Origin: an uncultured Prevotellaceae bacterium
GTDB lineage: Bacteria; Bacteroidota; Bacteroidia; Bacteroidales; Bacteroidaceae
Length of the DNA stretch: 64,000 bases
NCBI GenBank assembly: GCA_902769705.1
Contig: CACXPX010000019.1
Location: 35,764-99,763 of the forward strand
Reading direction: 5' to 3'
Position 1 is the stretch's first letter, and each line of letters starts with the position of its first letter. Below the pieces are notes generated by a model that saw only the letters and a program-made list of their open reading frames with translations, did no database searches and was not told where the DNA came from. Positions 1 to 9,015 of the stretch are shown here, one piece after another. The translations under genes were made by a program, and so were the position numbers.

Positions 1-1665
1 ACATTCGCCGACTTGCGCGACCGTTATGGATTGACTCAATTGGTGTTCAACGAGGCTACGGACAAGGAATTGTGCGACCGTGCCAACAAACTAGGACGCG
101 AGTTCTGCATTCAAGTGAAAGGTGATGTGAGCGAGCGCCAGAGCAAGAATCCCAAGATGCCTACGGGCGACATTGAGATTCTGGTGAAGGAATTGAATGT
201 GTTGAGCGAGAGCCAGACACCACCGTTCACCATTGAAGACCAGACCGATGGCGGCGATGACATTCGCATGAAGTACCGCTATCTGGACTTGCGCCGCAAT
301 TGTGTGCGTAAGAATCTTGAATTGCGCCACCGCATGACCATCTTGATTCGCAACTTCTTGGATTCGAAGGACTTCATCGAGGTTGAAACGCCCATTTTGA
401 TTGGTTCCACCCCCGAGGGTGCCCGCGATTTCGTGGTGCCCAGCCGCATGAATCCAGGCCAGTTCTACGCGCTTCCGCAAAGTCCTCAAACGTTGAAGCA
501 GCTGTTGATGGTGAGTGGTTTCGACCGCTATTTCCAGATTGCCAAGTGTTTCCGTGATGAAGATTTGCGTGCCGACCGCCAGCCCGAATTCACACAAATA
601 GATTGCGAGATGTCGTTTGTTGACCAAGAGGATGTGCTCCAGCTCTTTGAAGACATGGCCCGCCATCTGTTCAAGGAGGTGCGTGGCGTGGAACTTCCGC
701 CCCTTCAACGCATGACGTGGCACGAAGCAATGCGCCGCTTTGGAAGCGATAAGCCCGACTTGCGTTTCGGAATGGAGTTTGTGGAGCTGATGCCCCAACT
801 GAAGGGCACAGGAACGTTCCCCGTGTTCAACGAAGCCGAATATATTGGAGGTATTTGCGTGCCAGGTTGTGCCAACTATACCCGTAAGCAACTTGACCAG
901 CTGACCGACTTTGTAAAGCGTCCGCAGGTGGGTGCCAAAGGTCTGGTTTATGTGAAGTTCAACGAGGATGGAACGGTGAAATCGAGCATTGACAAGTTCT
1001 ATACGCCAGAGGTTTGGGCGCAAGTGAAAGAGGCTATGGGCGCAAAAGATGGCGACTTGGTGCTCATCTTGAGCGGCGACAATGCCAACAAGACACGCGT
1101 GCAGCTCTGCACGCTCCGCCTTGAGATGGGAGAACGTCTCGGACTTCGCGATAAGGATAAGTTTGTTTGCTTGTGGATTGTTGACTTCCCATTGTTCGAG
1201 TGGAGCGATGAGGAGCAGCGTCTGATGGCCACACACCATCCGTTCACATTGCCTAACCCCGAAGACATCCCCTTGCTTGAAACGGCTCCTGAGCGTGTTC
1301 GTGCCGTTGCTTACGACTTCGTATGCAATGGCGTGGAAGTGGGTGGAGGCTCTTTGCGTATCCACGATGGCAAGCTTCAGGAGAAGATGTTCCAGATTCT
1401 TGGCTTCACACCCGAACGTGCAATGGCTCAATTCGGCTTCCTCATCAACGCTTTCAAGTATGGTGCTCCGCCTCATGCCGGTTTGGCTTTCGGACTCGAT
1501 CGTTTTGTGTCATTAATGGCAGGGCTCGACAGCATTCGCGATTGCATTGCCTTCCCGAAGAACAATAGTGGTCGAGACGTGATGCTCGATGCACCAGGCG
1601 AATTAGACCCTAAACAGTTGGAAGAGTTGCAGTTACGCCTTGATTTAAGTCAAGAAAATCAGTAA
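1..1665 (+). CDS. aspS: Aspartate--tRNA ligase, 5'-truncated by window edge
   Basis: Charges tRNA-Asp with aspartate in the cytoplasm. The reading frame is open from the first base, so the true start lies upstream; 554 residues are visible, close to the full length of a bacterial AspRS (about 585). The first residues read [13 protein letters not shown], which belongs to the N-terminal anticodon-binding OB fold. Class II motif 2 is visible near residue 183 ([16 protein letters not shown]) and motif 3 near the C-terminus (GLAFGLDR). The GAD insertion of the bacterial type lies between them. The family call is firm. Confidence 0.97.
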   Translation, partial: TFADLRDRYGLTQLVFNEATDKELCDRANKLGREFCIQVKGDVSERQSKNPKMPTGDIEILVKELNVLSESQTPPFTIEDQTDGGDDIRMKYRYLDLRRNCVRKNLELRHRMTILIRNFLDSKDFIEVETPILIGSTPEGARDFVVPSRMNPGQFYALPQSPQTLKQLLMVSGFDRYFQIAKCFRDEDLRADRQPEFTQIDCEMSFVDQEDVLQLFEDMARHLFKEVRGVELPPLQRMTWHEAMRRFGSDKPDLRFGMEFVELMPQLKGTGTFPVFNEAEYIGGICVPGCANYTRKQLDQLTDFVKRPQVGAKGLVYVKFNEDGTVKSSIDKFYTPEVWAQVKEAMGAKDGDLVLILSGDNANKTRVQLCTLRLEMGERLGLRDKDKFVCLWIVDFPLFEWSDEEQRLMATHHPFTLPNPEDIPLLETAPERVRAVAYDFVCNGVEVGGGSLRIHDGKLQEKMFQILGFTPERAMAQFGFLINAFKYGAPPHAGLAFGLDRFVSLMAGLDSIRDCIAFPKNNSGRDVMLDAPGELDPKQLEELQLRLDLSQENQ

Positions 1666-1734
1666 TTGTGTGCGAAAACAGTTTTTTGCCTTCAGTTTTT
1701 TGTCAAAAAATTAGACAGTTTAAGAAATTAGCAG

Positions 1735-1742
1735 TAATTTTG
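1735..1742 (+). promoter_or_regulatory. Bacteroidetes -7 box upstream of the histone-like gene
   Basis: The sequence TAATTTTG followed by C matches the TAnnTTTG consensus of the Bacteroidetes primary sigma factor. A weak -33 match (TTAG) sits 20 bp upstream. It lies 64 bp before the ATG of the next gene and after the aspS stop, so that gene probably has its own promoter. Confidence 0.55.
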
Positions 1743-1805
1743 CAGCGAAAATAAAGATTGATACAAAAAACTCAATCGTTCATTAAAAATTGTTTTACTA
1801 AAATT

Positions 1806-2132
1806 ATGGCAGAAAAGAAAGCAACAACAAAGGCTACCGCTACAAAGGCAGCAGCTGAGAAGAAGGCACCTGCAAAGAAGGCAGTGGCTGAGAAGAAGGC
1901 TCCTGCAAAGAAGGCAGCAGCCAAGAAGGTTGAAGTAGTAGTGAATGCTGAAAGCGTAGGTTTCCGCGCAGGTGACGTTTACAACGCACTGGCAGCAGCC
2001 GAAAAGGCTCTGAGCGTAGCAGAAATCGCCAAAGCAGCAAAGATCACCGCTGAAGAGGCTTACCTGGGAATTGGCTGGCTTCTGAAAGAAGGCAAAGTGA
2101 AGGGAGAAAACAACCTCATCGCATTGGCTTAA
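1806..2132 (+). CDS. Histone H1-like tail fused to DUF2582-type winged helix
   Basis: A 108-residue basic protein with two parts. Residues 1-40 are a lysine/alanine/proline-rich tail with repeated KKAPAKKA units, like eukaryotic H1 tails and bacterial histone-H1-like proteins. The C-terminal 60 residues (VGFRAGDVYNALAAAEKALS onward) match the DUF2582 winged helix-turn-helix domain common in Bacteroidetes. I chose the ATG at 1806 because the frame upstream of it lies between the promoter and the tail and looks like untranslated leader. The combination suggests a nucleoid-associated DNA-binding protein, but this is inferred from composition and domain. A strong terminator follows directly, so the gene appears monocistronic. 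Confidence 0.8.
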   Translation: MAEKKATTKATATKAAAEKKAPAKKAVAEKKAPAKKAAAKKVEVVVNAESVGFRAGDVYNALAAAEKALSVAEIAKAAKITAEEAYLGIGWLLKEGKVKGENNLIALA

Positions 2133-2154
2133 TCAAGTTAGAGAATACGAGAGA

Positions 2155-2194
2155 GGAGAGCTGAGGGTCTTTTTGATTTCAGCTCTCCTTTTTG
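2155..2194 (+). terminator. Rho-independent terminator after the histone-like gene
   Basis: A perfect 10-bp stem (GGAGAGCTGA with TCAGCTCTCC) is followed by a run of five T. It starts 22 bp after the stop codon. Confidence 0.9.
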
Positions 2195-2221
2195 TTTCTT
2201 AACGCCCATCACTCATATTGA

Positions 2222-2560
2222 ATGGAATACGACAAGGAGATATTCAAGGTTCTCACCGAGGCAGGCAGCACGGGGATTTCTGTACAGAAACTCTCGCGTC
2301 ATGTGTACAATGCGCACAATTCGCTGTTCACGCCCATTGCCTTCGAGGATGTGCACGCCTATGTCTCCCAGTTCCTGTTGCGTAATTCCAAAGACCCCAA
2401 CTCGGTTGTAGAGCGAACGCCTGTGCGTGGTGTCTATCGGCTGAACACGGAGTCACAAGAGGGTAGGGAATTGATGTTGCAGTTCAGCGAGCAACATGAT
2501 GATGAGCCCGAAACACCCCAAAATACAAGCGTAGATTTGTCTCTTTCGCTGTTCGATTGA
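2222..2560 (+). CDS. Conserved hypothetical protein, winged-helix-like
   Basis: A 112-residue acidic protein that I do not recognise by name. The N-terminal part (KEIFKVLTEAGSTGISVQKL, then SRHVYNAHN) has the layout of a small helix-turn-helix or winged-helix domain, and residues 80-112 are a disordered acidic tail. It has no signal peptide or membrane segment. It follows a terminator and has no close partner gene; the next gene is 600 bp away behind repeats. A DNA-binding role is only a guess from the helix pattern. Confidence 0.6.
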   Translation: MEYDKEIFKVLTEAGSTGISVQKLSRHVYNAHNSLFTPIAFEDVHAYVSQFLLRNSKDPNSVVERTPVRGVYRLNTESQEGRELMLQFSEQHDDEPETPQNTSVDLSLSLFD

Positions 2561-2569
2561 GCAACCCCA

Positions 2570-2723
2570 TCATTCACCCCCTCTGACATCGTCATTTGTG
2601 GCCTTTAACACGATGAAAGAGGGCTTTTGACCCGCTCAAAGGCCATCTCTGACCACATTAAAGGCCATCTCTGACCACATTAAAGGCCATCTTTAACCAC
2701 TTCAAAACACCTCTTTTGCTTCC
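2570..2723 (+). repeat. 22-bp dyad array, locus A (seven units)
   Basis: Seven consecutive units of exactly 22 bp fill this gap. Each begins with TCA, TTA or TGA, and most have TGA or TAA 11 bases later, followed by a 5-bp linker. Examples of the 17-bp dyad are TCAAAGGCCATCTCTGA and TTAAAGGCCATCTTTAA. Units 4 and 5 are almost identical, while the outer units diverge but keep the register. Five other gaps in the window hold arrays of the same design. Function is unknown. Confidence 0.85.
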
Positions 2724-2857
2724 CATAAACTTTTTTCTCCATCTTCCTCGATCAAGTATCTCGTTTCTTGGCAAGACTTGATTTTGCAAAATCCACTGAT
2801 TATCAATGGTTTATATAAATGGAGGGAATTGCGTGGAAAACTTGCTTCGCCAGCAAA

Positions 2858-3055
2858 CGTCCCAACGTCCCATCGTCCCACGTCCCATTAAGGTGCTTCG
2901 GCATGTGCAGGGGAGAAAAGATAGTAATATAGTATATATATTATTATTATATATTATTATATATTATATTATTTTAACATCCAATTTCCTCTTTTTTCCG
3001 GTTTGTATGTATTGAACCACCTTAATGGGACGTGGGACGATGGGACGTTGGGACG
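2858..3055. repeat. Perfect 38-bp inverted repeat with A/T-only core (element 1)
   Basis: The left arm (2858-2895) and right arm (3018-3055) are exact reverse complements over 38 bp. Each arm is made of 7-8-bp words of the type ACGTCCCA. The 122-bp spacer includes a stretch of about 60 bp that is almost entirely A and T (2923-2985). I see no open reading frame of substance and no target-site duplication. It lies just upstream of manC. An element of identical architecture but unrelated arm sequence occurs at 19320-19524. Confidence 0.9.
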
Positions 3056-3092
3056 CTTTTGTATTTGGGTCAATAAAAAACGGTGAAATAAT

Positions 3093-3123
3093 TTTCGAGA
3101 ATGGATAAAAATTCGTAATTTTG
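3093..3123 (+). promoter_or_regulatory. Probable promoter of manC-gmd-fcl
   Basis: TTTC, 19 bp, TAATTTTG followed by C, ending 36 bp before the manC start. There is one mismatch in the -33 box. Confidence 0.6.
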
Positions 3124-3159
3124 CCAAATATTCTAAATATTCAAAAAACAAGGTTCTTT

Positions 3160-4224
3160 ATGGCACGAGTTATCAACCATTTAGTGATTATGGCCGGTGG
3201 AGTGGGCAGCCGTTTTTGGCCCATGAGCACAACGGAGCGGCCTAAACAATTTATCGATGTGTTGGGAGTCGGGCGTTCGCTGCTTCAACTCACTCTCGAT
3301 CGCTTCAAGGGCATTTGTGCTCCCGAAAATGTGTGGATTGTCACCAATCAGAAGTATTTTGAATTGGTGAAGGAACAGCTGCCTGAAGTTCCTGTGGGCA
3401 ACATCCTATGCGAGCCTTGCCGCCGTAATACGGCTCCTTGCATTGCCTACGTGAGTTGGCGCATCAAGTCGCAAGACCCGAAGGCCAACATTGTTGTGAC
3501 TCCGAGCGACCATATTGTGGCTGATGATGGCGAGTTCAGGCGTGTGGTGAAATCGTGCCTGAAGTTCACGAGCGAAACCGATGCTATTGTCACGCTTGGC
3601 ATGAAGCCCAACCGTCCAGAGACGGGCTATGGTTACATACAGGCTGATTTGAGCACCAGTTCGCCACGCAACAAGGAAATCTATCGCGTTGACTCGTTCC
3701 GTGAGAAGCCCGATCTGGATACGGCGAAGATGTATATCCAGCAAAACAATTACTTCTGGAATGCGGGCATTTTCATTTGGAGTGTGAGTACCATCGTGAA
3801 TGCTTTCCGTGTCTATCAGCCCGCCCTCAGCAAGGTTTTCGAAGGCTTGATGGATGTTTATGGCACTGACCAGGAACAGGCGATGATAGACAAACTCTAT
3901 CCTGAGTGCGAGAATATCTCGGTGGACTATGCCATCATGGAGAAGGCCGAAGAGATTTTTGTGTGTCCTGCCGATTTCGGATGGAGCGACTTGGGCACAT
4001 GGGGTTCGCTGTTGGCTCAGACCAAACGCGACTTGTATGGCAACAGTTGCATAGGTCCCAACATCACGATGTTCGATTCGCATAATTGCATCGTGCACAC
4101 TACAGGTGAGCGCAAGGTGGTTGTGCAGGGGCTCGATGATTACATTGTGGCCGAAAAAGACGGCATGCTGCTCATTTGCAAACTCTCGGAAGAACAGCGA
4201 ATCAAGCAGTTCAGCGGAGAGTAG
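3160..4224 (+). CDS. manC: Mannose-1-phosphate guanylyltransferase
   Basis: Makes GDP-mannose from mannose-1-phosphate and GTP in the cytoplasm, the first step of the three-gene pathway that follows. The 354-residue protein carries the nucleotidyltransferase signature GGVGSRFWPMS at residues 13-23, then RPKQF; further on are FREKP and NAGIF, typical of the active site. It has only the guanylyltransferase domain and lacks the C-terminal isomerase half of the bifunctional enzymes. The ATG at 3160 was chosen because the Rossmann-like fold starts a few residues later. gmd and fcl follow on the same strand, so the product is probably channelled to GDP-L-fucose for surface glycans. Confidence 0.93.
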   Translation: MARVINHLVIMAGGVGSRFWPMSTTERPKQFIDVLGVGRSLLQLTLDRFKGICAPENVWIVTNQKYFELVKEQLPEVPVGNILCEPCRRNTAPCIAYVSWRIKSQDPKANIVVTPSDHIVADDGEFRRVVKSCLKFTSETDAIVTLGMKPNRPETGYGYIQADLSTSSPRNKEIYRVDSFREKPDLDTAKMYIQQNNYFWNAGIFIWSVSTIVNAFRVYQPALSKVFEGLMDVYGTDQEQAMIDKLYPECENISVDYAIMEKAEEIFVCPADFGWSDLGTWGSLLAQTKRDLYGNSCIGPNITMFDSHNCIVHTTGERKVVVQGLDDYIVAEKDGMLLICKLSEEQRIKQFSGE

Positions 4225-4227
4225 GGG

Positions 4228-4276
4228 ACAATTGACAATTAACAATTAACAATTGACAATTAGCAATTTGCAATTG
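4228..4276 (+). repeat. Tandem heptamer repeat between manC and gmd
   Basis: Seven successive heptamers of the form ACAATTG or ACAATTA (the last two start with G) fill the gap from the manC stop to just before the gmd start. It leaves no room for a hairpin terminator, so manC and gmd are probably cotranscribed across it. Confidence 0.8.
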
Positions 4277-4303
4277 ACAAGATTAAAACAAAAATATAGA
4301 TTG

Positions 4304-5392
4304 ATGGAAGAAAGAAAAGTTGCTCTTATAACAGGTATCACAGGCCAAGACGGTTCTTATCTGGCAGAGTTTTTGATTGGGAAAGGCTATGAGGTGCACG
4401 GCTTGTTGCGCCGCAGCAGTTCGTTCAACACGGGTAGAATCGAGCATTTGTACCTTGACGAGTGGGTACGCGACATGAAGAAGGCTCGCTTGGTGAATCT
4501 CCATTGGGCTGATATGACCGACTCCTCTTCGCTCATTCGCATCATCGGCGAGGTGCGCCCTACAGAGATCTACAATCTGGCGGCTCAGAGCCATGTGAAG
4601 GTTTCGTTCGATGTGCCTGAATATACAGCCGACACCGATGCTGTGGGCGTGCTCCGCTTGTTGGAGGCTGTTCGCATCGTGGGTATAGAAAAAGAGTGCC
4701 GCATCTATCAAGCCAGCACATCTGAGCTTTATGGTAAGGTGCAGGAGGTTCCTCAGAAGGAGACCACACCCTTCTATCCCCGTTCGCCGTATTCGGTGGC
4801 CAAGTTGTATGGTTTCTGGATTATGAAGAACTATCGCGAGAGCTATGGCATGTATTGCTGCAACGGCATCTTGTTCAACCACGAGAGTGAGCGCCGCGGA
4901 GAGAATTTTGTCACCCGCAAAATCACGTTGGCAGCCGCCCGCATCGCCCAAGGATTCCAAGACAAACTCTATTTGGGCAACCTGAATTCGTTGCGCGACT
5001 GGGGATACGCCAAGGACTATGTGGAGTGCATGTGGCTCATCCTCCAGCAGCCCGAGCCAGATGATTTCGTTATTGCTACAGGCGAATATCACACCGTGCG
5101 CGAGTTTGCCACATTGGCGTTCCATCATGTGGGCATCGAGCTCGAGTGGCGTGGTGAAGGAGTTGATGAAAAAGGATACGACAAGAAGACGGGTAAGGCA
5201 CTTGTTGAAGTCGATCCAAAATACTTCCGTCCTGCTGAAGTTGATCAGCTTCTTGGAGACCCGACAAAGGCGAAAGAAACGTTGGGATGGAATCCTCGCA
5301 AGACCACGTTCGAGGAGTTGGTGAAGATCATGATTGAGCACGACATGAGGTTTGTTCGCAAACTCTATTTGAAGGCACAAGTTCCTGAATGA
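4304..5392 (+). CDS. gmd: GDP-mannose 4,6-dehydratase
   Basis: Converts GDP-D-mannose to GDP-4-keto-6-deoxy-mannose with bound NADP. The 362-residue protein is an extended short-chain dehydrogenase: the glycine-rich loop GITGQDG lies at residues 11-17 and the catalytic YSVAK near residue 163. The length is normal for the family. The ATG at 4304 puts the nucleotide-binding loop at the expected distance from the N-terminus; the in-frame sequence upstream is the heptamer repeat and was excluded. It sits between manC and fcl, which supply its substrate and use its product. Confidence 0.95.
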   Translation: MEERKVALITGITGQDGSYLAEFLIGKGYEVHGLLRRSSSFNTGRIEHLYLDEWVRDMKKARLVNLHWADMTDSSSLIRIIGEVRPTEIYNLAAQSHVKVSFDVPEYTADTDAVGVLRLLEAVRIVGIEKECRIYQASTSELYGKVQEVPQKETTPFYPRSPYSVAKLYGFWIMKNYRESYGMYCCNGILFNHESERRGENFVTRKITLAAARIAQGFQDKLYLGNLNSLRDWGYAKDYVECMWLILQQPEPDDFVIATGEYHTVREFATLAFHHVGIELEWRGEGVDEKGYDKKTGKALVEVDPKYFRPAEVDQLLGDPTKAKETLGWNPRKTTFEELVKIMIEHDMRFVRKLYLKAQVPE

Positions 5393-5409
5393 CTTTACGT
5401 TAAGCGGAT

Positions 5410-6606
5410 ATGTTAGATAAAAACGCGAAGATATATGTGGCTGGTCATCGCGGATTGGTAGGGTCGGCCATATGGAACAATTTGCTAAAGCGCGGCTATA
5501 CCAATCTCGTGGGTCGCACCCATCGTGAACTCGACTTGACTGACCAGTTGGCTGTGCGCCGTTTCTTTGACGAAGAACGTCCTGATGCCGTTGTTTTGGC
5601 TGCCGCTTTCGTGGGTGGCATCATGGCCAATTCGCTCTATCGTGCTGATTTCATTATGCAGAACATGATGATGCAGTGCAACGTTATTGGCGAGGCCTAC
5701 AAGCATGGCGTACAACGATTGCTCTTCCTGGGTTCCACGTGCATTTATCCCAAGAATGCACCACAACCCATGACAGAAGATTGTCTGCTGACTTCGCCTT
5801 TGGAATATACCAATGAGGAATATGCCATAGCCAAGATTGCAGGTCTGAAGATGTGTGAGAGCTACAATCTGCAATATGGAACCAACTATATTGCTGTGAT
5901 GCCTACCAATCTGTATGGCCCGAACGACAACTTCCATTTGGAGAACTCGCATGTGATGCCCGCCATGATGCGGAAAATCTATCTGGCCAAGCTCATCCAC
6001 GATGGCGATTGGACGGCTATACGCCGCGATATGGACAAGCGTCCGGTGCAGTTCAAGAAAGGAGAACAGAAACTTACTGTTGGCGGCTCGGCTAGTGAAG
6101 AGGATATTCTCGAGGCTTTGGCTTTCTATGGCATTTACGACAACAAAGTGGTGTTGTGGGGCACAGGAACGCCGCTTCGCGAGTTCCTTTGGAGTGAGGA
6201 CATGGCTGACGCTTCGGTGCATGTGTTGCTGAATGTGGACTTCAGCGATGTCATCGGTATTGAGAAGTATTCAAGCGTTCATTATGGCGCAAGTGCCTCT
6301 GGCGCAGTCGATCGCAACAATAGTGAAGGACGCGGTGGTGCCATTCCTTCGTTGGGCGAGATTCGCAATTGCCACATCAATGTGGGAACAGGTAAGGAAC
6401 TCACCATTCGCGAGCTCTCGCAGTTGGTGGTTGAGACTGTTGGTTTCAAGGGTGTTGTTGAGTTCGATGCCTCGAAACCTGACGGCACACCTCGCAAGTT
6501 GATTGATGTTTCCAAGTTGCATCGTCTTGGTTGGACGCATAGCGTGGAAATTGAAGATGGTGTCAAGAAACTCTTCGATTGGTACCAGGATTCGCTGAAG
6601 GCTTGA
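5410..6606 (+). CDS. fcl: GDP-L-fucose synthase (long form)
   Basis: Epimerises and reduces GDP-4-keto-6-deoxymannose to GDP-L-fucose with NADPH. The glycine-rich loop GHRGLVGS is near the N-terminus, STCIYP near residue 115 and the catalytic YAIAK near residue 138. At 398 residues it is about 80 longer than the E. coli enzyme; the extra sequence lies in the substrate-binding half (roughly residues 205-245 and 280-320). I believe this long form is usual in Bacteroidetes. It starts 17 bp after gmd and is the last gene of the operon, followed by a strong hairpin. Confidence 0.93.
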   Translation: MLDKNAKIYVAGHRGLVGSAIWNNLLKRGYTNLVGRTHRELDLTDQLAVRRFFDEERPDAVVLAAAFVGGIMANSLYRADFIMQNMMMQCNVIGEAYKHGVQRLLFLGSTCIYPKNAPQPMTEDCLLTSPLEYTNEEYAIAKIAGLKMCESYNLQYGTNYIAVMPTNLYGPNDNFHLENSHVMPAMMRKIYLAKLIHDGDWTAIRRDMDKRPVQFKKGEQKLTVGGSASEEDILEALAFYGIYDNKVVLWGTGTPLREFLWSEDMADASVHVLLNVDFSDVIGIEKYSSVHYGASASGAVDRNNSEGRGGAIPSLGEIRNCHINVGTGKELTIRELSQLVVETVGFKGVVEFDASKPDGTPRKLIDVSKLHRLGWTHSVEIEDGVKKLFDWYQDSLKA

Positions 6607-6631
6607 AACCAAGCGGAAAGATGATAAAAGA

Positions 6632-6665
6632 AAAGAGCTTCACCTATTTGGGCGAAGCTCTTTTT
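6632..6665 (+). terminator. Terminator of the GDP-fucose operon
   Basis: A 10-bp stem (AAAGAGCTTC with GAAGCTCTTT) runs into a T-tract, 25 bp after the fcl stop. The A-rich 5' side may let it also stop minus-strand transcripts from the tRNA genes. Confidence 0.88.
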
Positions 6666-6667
6666 CG

Positions 6668-6683
6668 TGATTCCGGCGGGATT
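6668..6683 (-). pseudogene. 3'-end fragment of tRNA-Arg
   Basis: Sixteen bases (TGATTCCGGCGGGATT) are identical to the 3' acceptor/T-arm end of the two complete tRNA-Arg genes just downstream, and the match extends a few bases beyond the tRNA end. The remaining tRNA is absent. It could be a scar of unequal recombination between tandem tRNAs or a remnant att site. Confidence 0.7.
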
Positions 6684-6774
6684 GTATATCCCTGTCCCTG
6701 CCACAGGCTAATCATCAAAAGAAAAAGATGAACAATCAGCAAATAAACTTGCTCTTGTCCATCTCTTTCTTTCG

Positions 6775-6848
6775 TGATTCCGGCGGGATTCAAACCCACA
6801 ACCTTCTGATCCGTAGTCAGATGCTCTATTCAGTTGAGCTACGGAACC
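6775..6848 (-). tRNA. tRNA-Arg(ACG), copy 1
   Basis: A 74-base cloverleaf on the minus strand. The acceptor GGTTCCG pairs with CGGAATC (one G-U pair), the anticodon stem is TCTGA/TCAGA and the loop CTACGGA gives anticodon ACG. The T loop reads TTTGAAT. No CCA is encoded. Confidence 0.95.
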
Positions 6849-6880
6849 ATCCGTATTTTATAAGTGCTTTCACCTTGAAG

Positions 6881-6954
6881 TGATTCCGGCGGGATTCAAA
6901 CCCACAACCTTCTGATCCGTAGTCAGATGCTCTATTCAGTTGAGCTACGGAACC
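6881..6954 (-). tRNA. tRNA-Arg(ACG), copy 2
   Basis: Identical in sequence to the copy at 6775-6848 and separated from it by 32 bp. On the minus strand this copy is transcribed first. A recent tandem duplication is likely, since flanking bases beyond the tRNA 3' end are also shared. Confidence 0.95.
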
Positions 6955-7086
6955 GACTTTTCCGATTAAGCGACTGCAAAGGTACAATGTTTTTCCGAAT
7001 TGACCAAATTCTTTAGTTGTTTTTTTGCAAAAAACTTTGGTGATGAATTTTTTCGCAAGGCGCAACGCAATCATAATGCATAATTC

Positions 7087-7117
7087 TTTGATATATAAAG
7101 TTTTTTTTGTATCTTTG
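7087..7117 (+). promoter_or_regulatory. Promoter of the Na/Pi cotransporter gene
   Basis: TTTG, 19 bp, TATCTTTG followed by C: a full match to the Bacteroidetes consensus, ending 36 bp before the start codon. Confidence 0.85.
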
Positions 7118-7152
7118 CCGATAATCACATTTTTCACCTAATCGCTCTAACA

Positions 7153-8883
7153 ATGGAATCAACACAAGGTTATTTGATGGTGGTGTTGAAGATGCTGGGC
7201 TCTTTGGCACTTCTGATGTATGGTATGAAAACCATGAGTGATGCTTTGCAGAAGTTGGCGGGTCCCCAGTTGCGACACGTGCTCGGTGCCATGACCACCA
7301 ACCGTTTTACGGGCATGCTGACAGGCGTCTTTGTAACGGCTGCCGTTCAGTCATCTACGGCAACCACGGTGATGACCGTCTCTTTTGTCAGCGCTGGATT
7401 GCTGACGTTGGCCCAAGCCATAAGTGTGATTATGGGTGCCAATATCGGAACTACGCTGACGGCTTGGATTATGTCAACGTTCACGACATTCAATGTCACC
7501 AACTTTGTGTATCCGGCATTCTTCATCGCCATCATCCTTATCTATAACAAGAAGAGGCGAACGGTGGGCGATTTCATCTATGGTCTTGCCTTCATGCTCC
7601 TCGGTCTTGGTACGCTTCGCCAGACGGGTATTGATATGAGGCTGGGTGAAAACGAGGCGCTCTTGTCGTTCTTCACCAGTTTTGATCCGCAAAGTTTCCT
7701 CACAACCATCATTTTCTTGGTCATAGGTGGCGTGCTGACCATGTGTGTACAGTCTTCGGCTGCCGTGATGGCCATCACGATGATTCTTTGTTCAAGTGGC
7801 GTGTTGCCCATTTATCAAGGCATAGCATTGGTGATGGGCGAGAATATTGGTACGACGGTGACTTCAAATATTGTGGCTCTTTCTGCGGGAACACAAGCTC
7901 GGCGTGCGGCCTTTGCACACATGTTCTTCAACTTGTTTGGTGTCTTCTGGATTCTGCTTTGTTTCCGCCCGTTTGTAGATATGGTTTGCGGGCTTGTGGG
8001 ATTCGATGTGAATATGACCAAAGAAACTGCCGGACAAGACGCATTTTTGGCAAATGCCGCCAAGTTGAGTTTCGTATTGGCAGCCTTCCACACCTGTTTC
8101 AATTTGGTGAATACCGGCATCTTGATTTGGTTTATCCCTCAAATTGAGAAGTTGGTATGTCGGGTCATCAAGCAAAAGAAGGATGATGCCGAGGAGGATG
8201 AGCGCCTACGCTATATTCATGGTGGCTTGATGAAAACTCCGGAAATCTCTGTGCTTCAGGCTCAGAAGGAAATCACCCTTTTTGCCGAGCGCATCCAGCG
8301 CATGTATGGCATGACTCGCGATTTGTTGGAACTCACAACCAAAGAGAATGCAAAGGACGAGTTTGGGAAGCTGTATGAGCGGATAGAGAAGTATGAAGGC
8401 ATATCCGACAATATGGAAATAGAGATTGCCCGTTATCTTGAACAGGTGAGTGACGCCCATCTGTCTGATGACACGAAGGCCAAGATTCGCCAGATGATGC
8501 GTCAGATTAGCGAGATTGAGAGTATTGGTGATGCTTGCTTCAACTTGGCTCGCACGATGAATCGCAAGCAAACTTCAGGCAAGAATTTCACTGAGCGCCA
8601 ATACGAAGACCTGCGTGCTATGATGCAGTTGTCTGATGATGCTCTGACGCAGATGAACCGCGTGATGAAAGGCCGTCGTGAAGACTTCAACATCGATGAG
8701 ACCATGCGTATTGAAGACGAAATCAATGCAAAGCGCAACAGTTTGAAGGCCGAGAACATACAAGCCGTGAACGACCATCAATACGATTATGCCGTAGGCA
8801 CGATGTATACCGACTTGGTGAACGAATGTGAGAAACTGGGCGACTATGTGGTGAATGTGGTTGAGGCTCGTTTGGGTGTATAG
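7153..8883 (+). CDS. Na/Pi cotransporter family protein with PhoU-like C-terminus
   Basis: Inner-membrane sodium-dependent phosphate transporter of the NptA/PNaS family. The 576-residue protein has an N-terminal membrane half of about 340 residues with two inverted PNaS repeats, each carrying the QSS motif (QSSTATTV near residue 65 and QSSAAVM near residue 200). The C-terminal 220 residues are helical and cytoplasmic and resemble PhoU, with repeated negatively charged helices. Such PhoU tails are thought to regulate transport, though this is inferred here. It has its own promoter and terminator and therefore stands alone. Confidence 0.88.
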   Translation: MESTQGYLMVVLKMLGSLALLMYGMKTMSDALQKLAGPQLRHVLGAMTTNRFTGMLTGVFVTAAVQSSTATTVMTVSFVSAGLLTLAQAISVIMGANIGTTLTAWIMSTFTTFNVTNFVYPAFFIAIILIYNKKRRTVGDFIYGLAFMLLGLGTLRQTGIDMRLGENEALLSFFTSFDPQSFLTTIIFLVIGGVLTMCVQSSAAVMAITMILCSSGVLPIYQGIALVMGENIGTTVTSNIVALSAGTQARRAAFAHMFFNLFGVFWILLCFRPFVDMVCGLVGFDVNMTKETAGQDAFLANAAKLSFVLAAFHTCFNLVNTGILIWFIPQIEKLVCRVIKQKKDDAEEDERLRYIHGGLMKTPEISVLQAQKEITLFAERIQRMYGMTRDLLELTTKENAKDEFGKLYERIEKYEGISDNMEIEIARYLEQVSDAHLSDDTKAKIRQMMRQISEIESIGDACFNLARTMNRKQTSGKNFTERQYEDLRAMMQLSDDALTQMNRVMKGRREDFNIDETMRIEDEINAKRNSLKAENIQAVNDHQYDYAVGTMYTDLVNECEKLGDYVVNVVEARLGV

Positions 8884-8929
8884 AAACTAACAAGGTTTCT
8901 ACTTGTCCGTTTCCACATCAAGGATATAA

Positions 8930-8975
8930 AACAAAAAGAAGTTAGAGGGAAATCTCCTTCTAACTTCTTTCTTTT
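8930..8975. terminator. Bidirectional terminator between two convergent genes
   Basis: An 11-bp stem (AAGAAGTTAGA with TCTAACTTCTT) has an A-run on its left and T-runs on its right, so it can end both the transporter transcript and the convergent htpG transcript. Confidence 0.85.
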
Positions 8976-9015
8976 ATGTGTATGGCCAGCTGCTACTGGT
9001 CAAGCAATCCTTCAA

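Noticed and set aside
91-1476. Long minus-strand reading frame opposite aspS
   Set aside because: It lies entirely within the clear aspS coding sequence and shows no family pattern; long antisense frames are common in these genes. The same holds for the frames opposite manC, gmd, murB, leuC and htpG.
2806-3015. Small reading frame across element 1
   Set aside because: It runs through one arm and the A/T core and has no coding character.
6668-6720. Third complete tRNA gene
   Set aside because: Only the 3' 16 bases match; the T loop and all other arms are missing.
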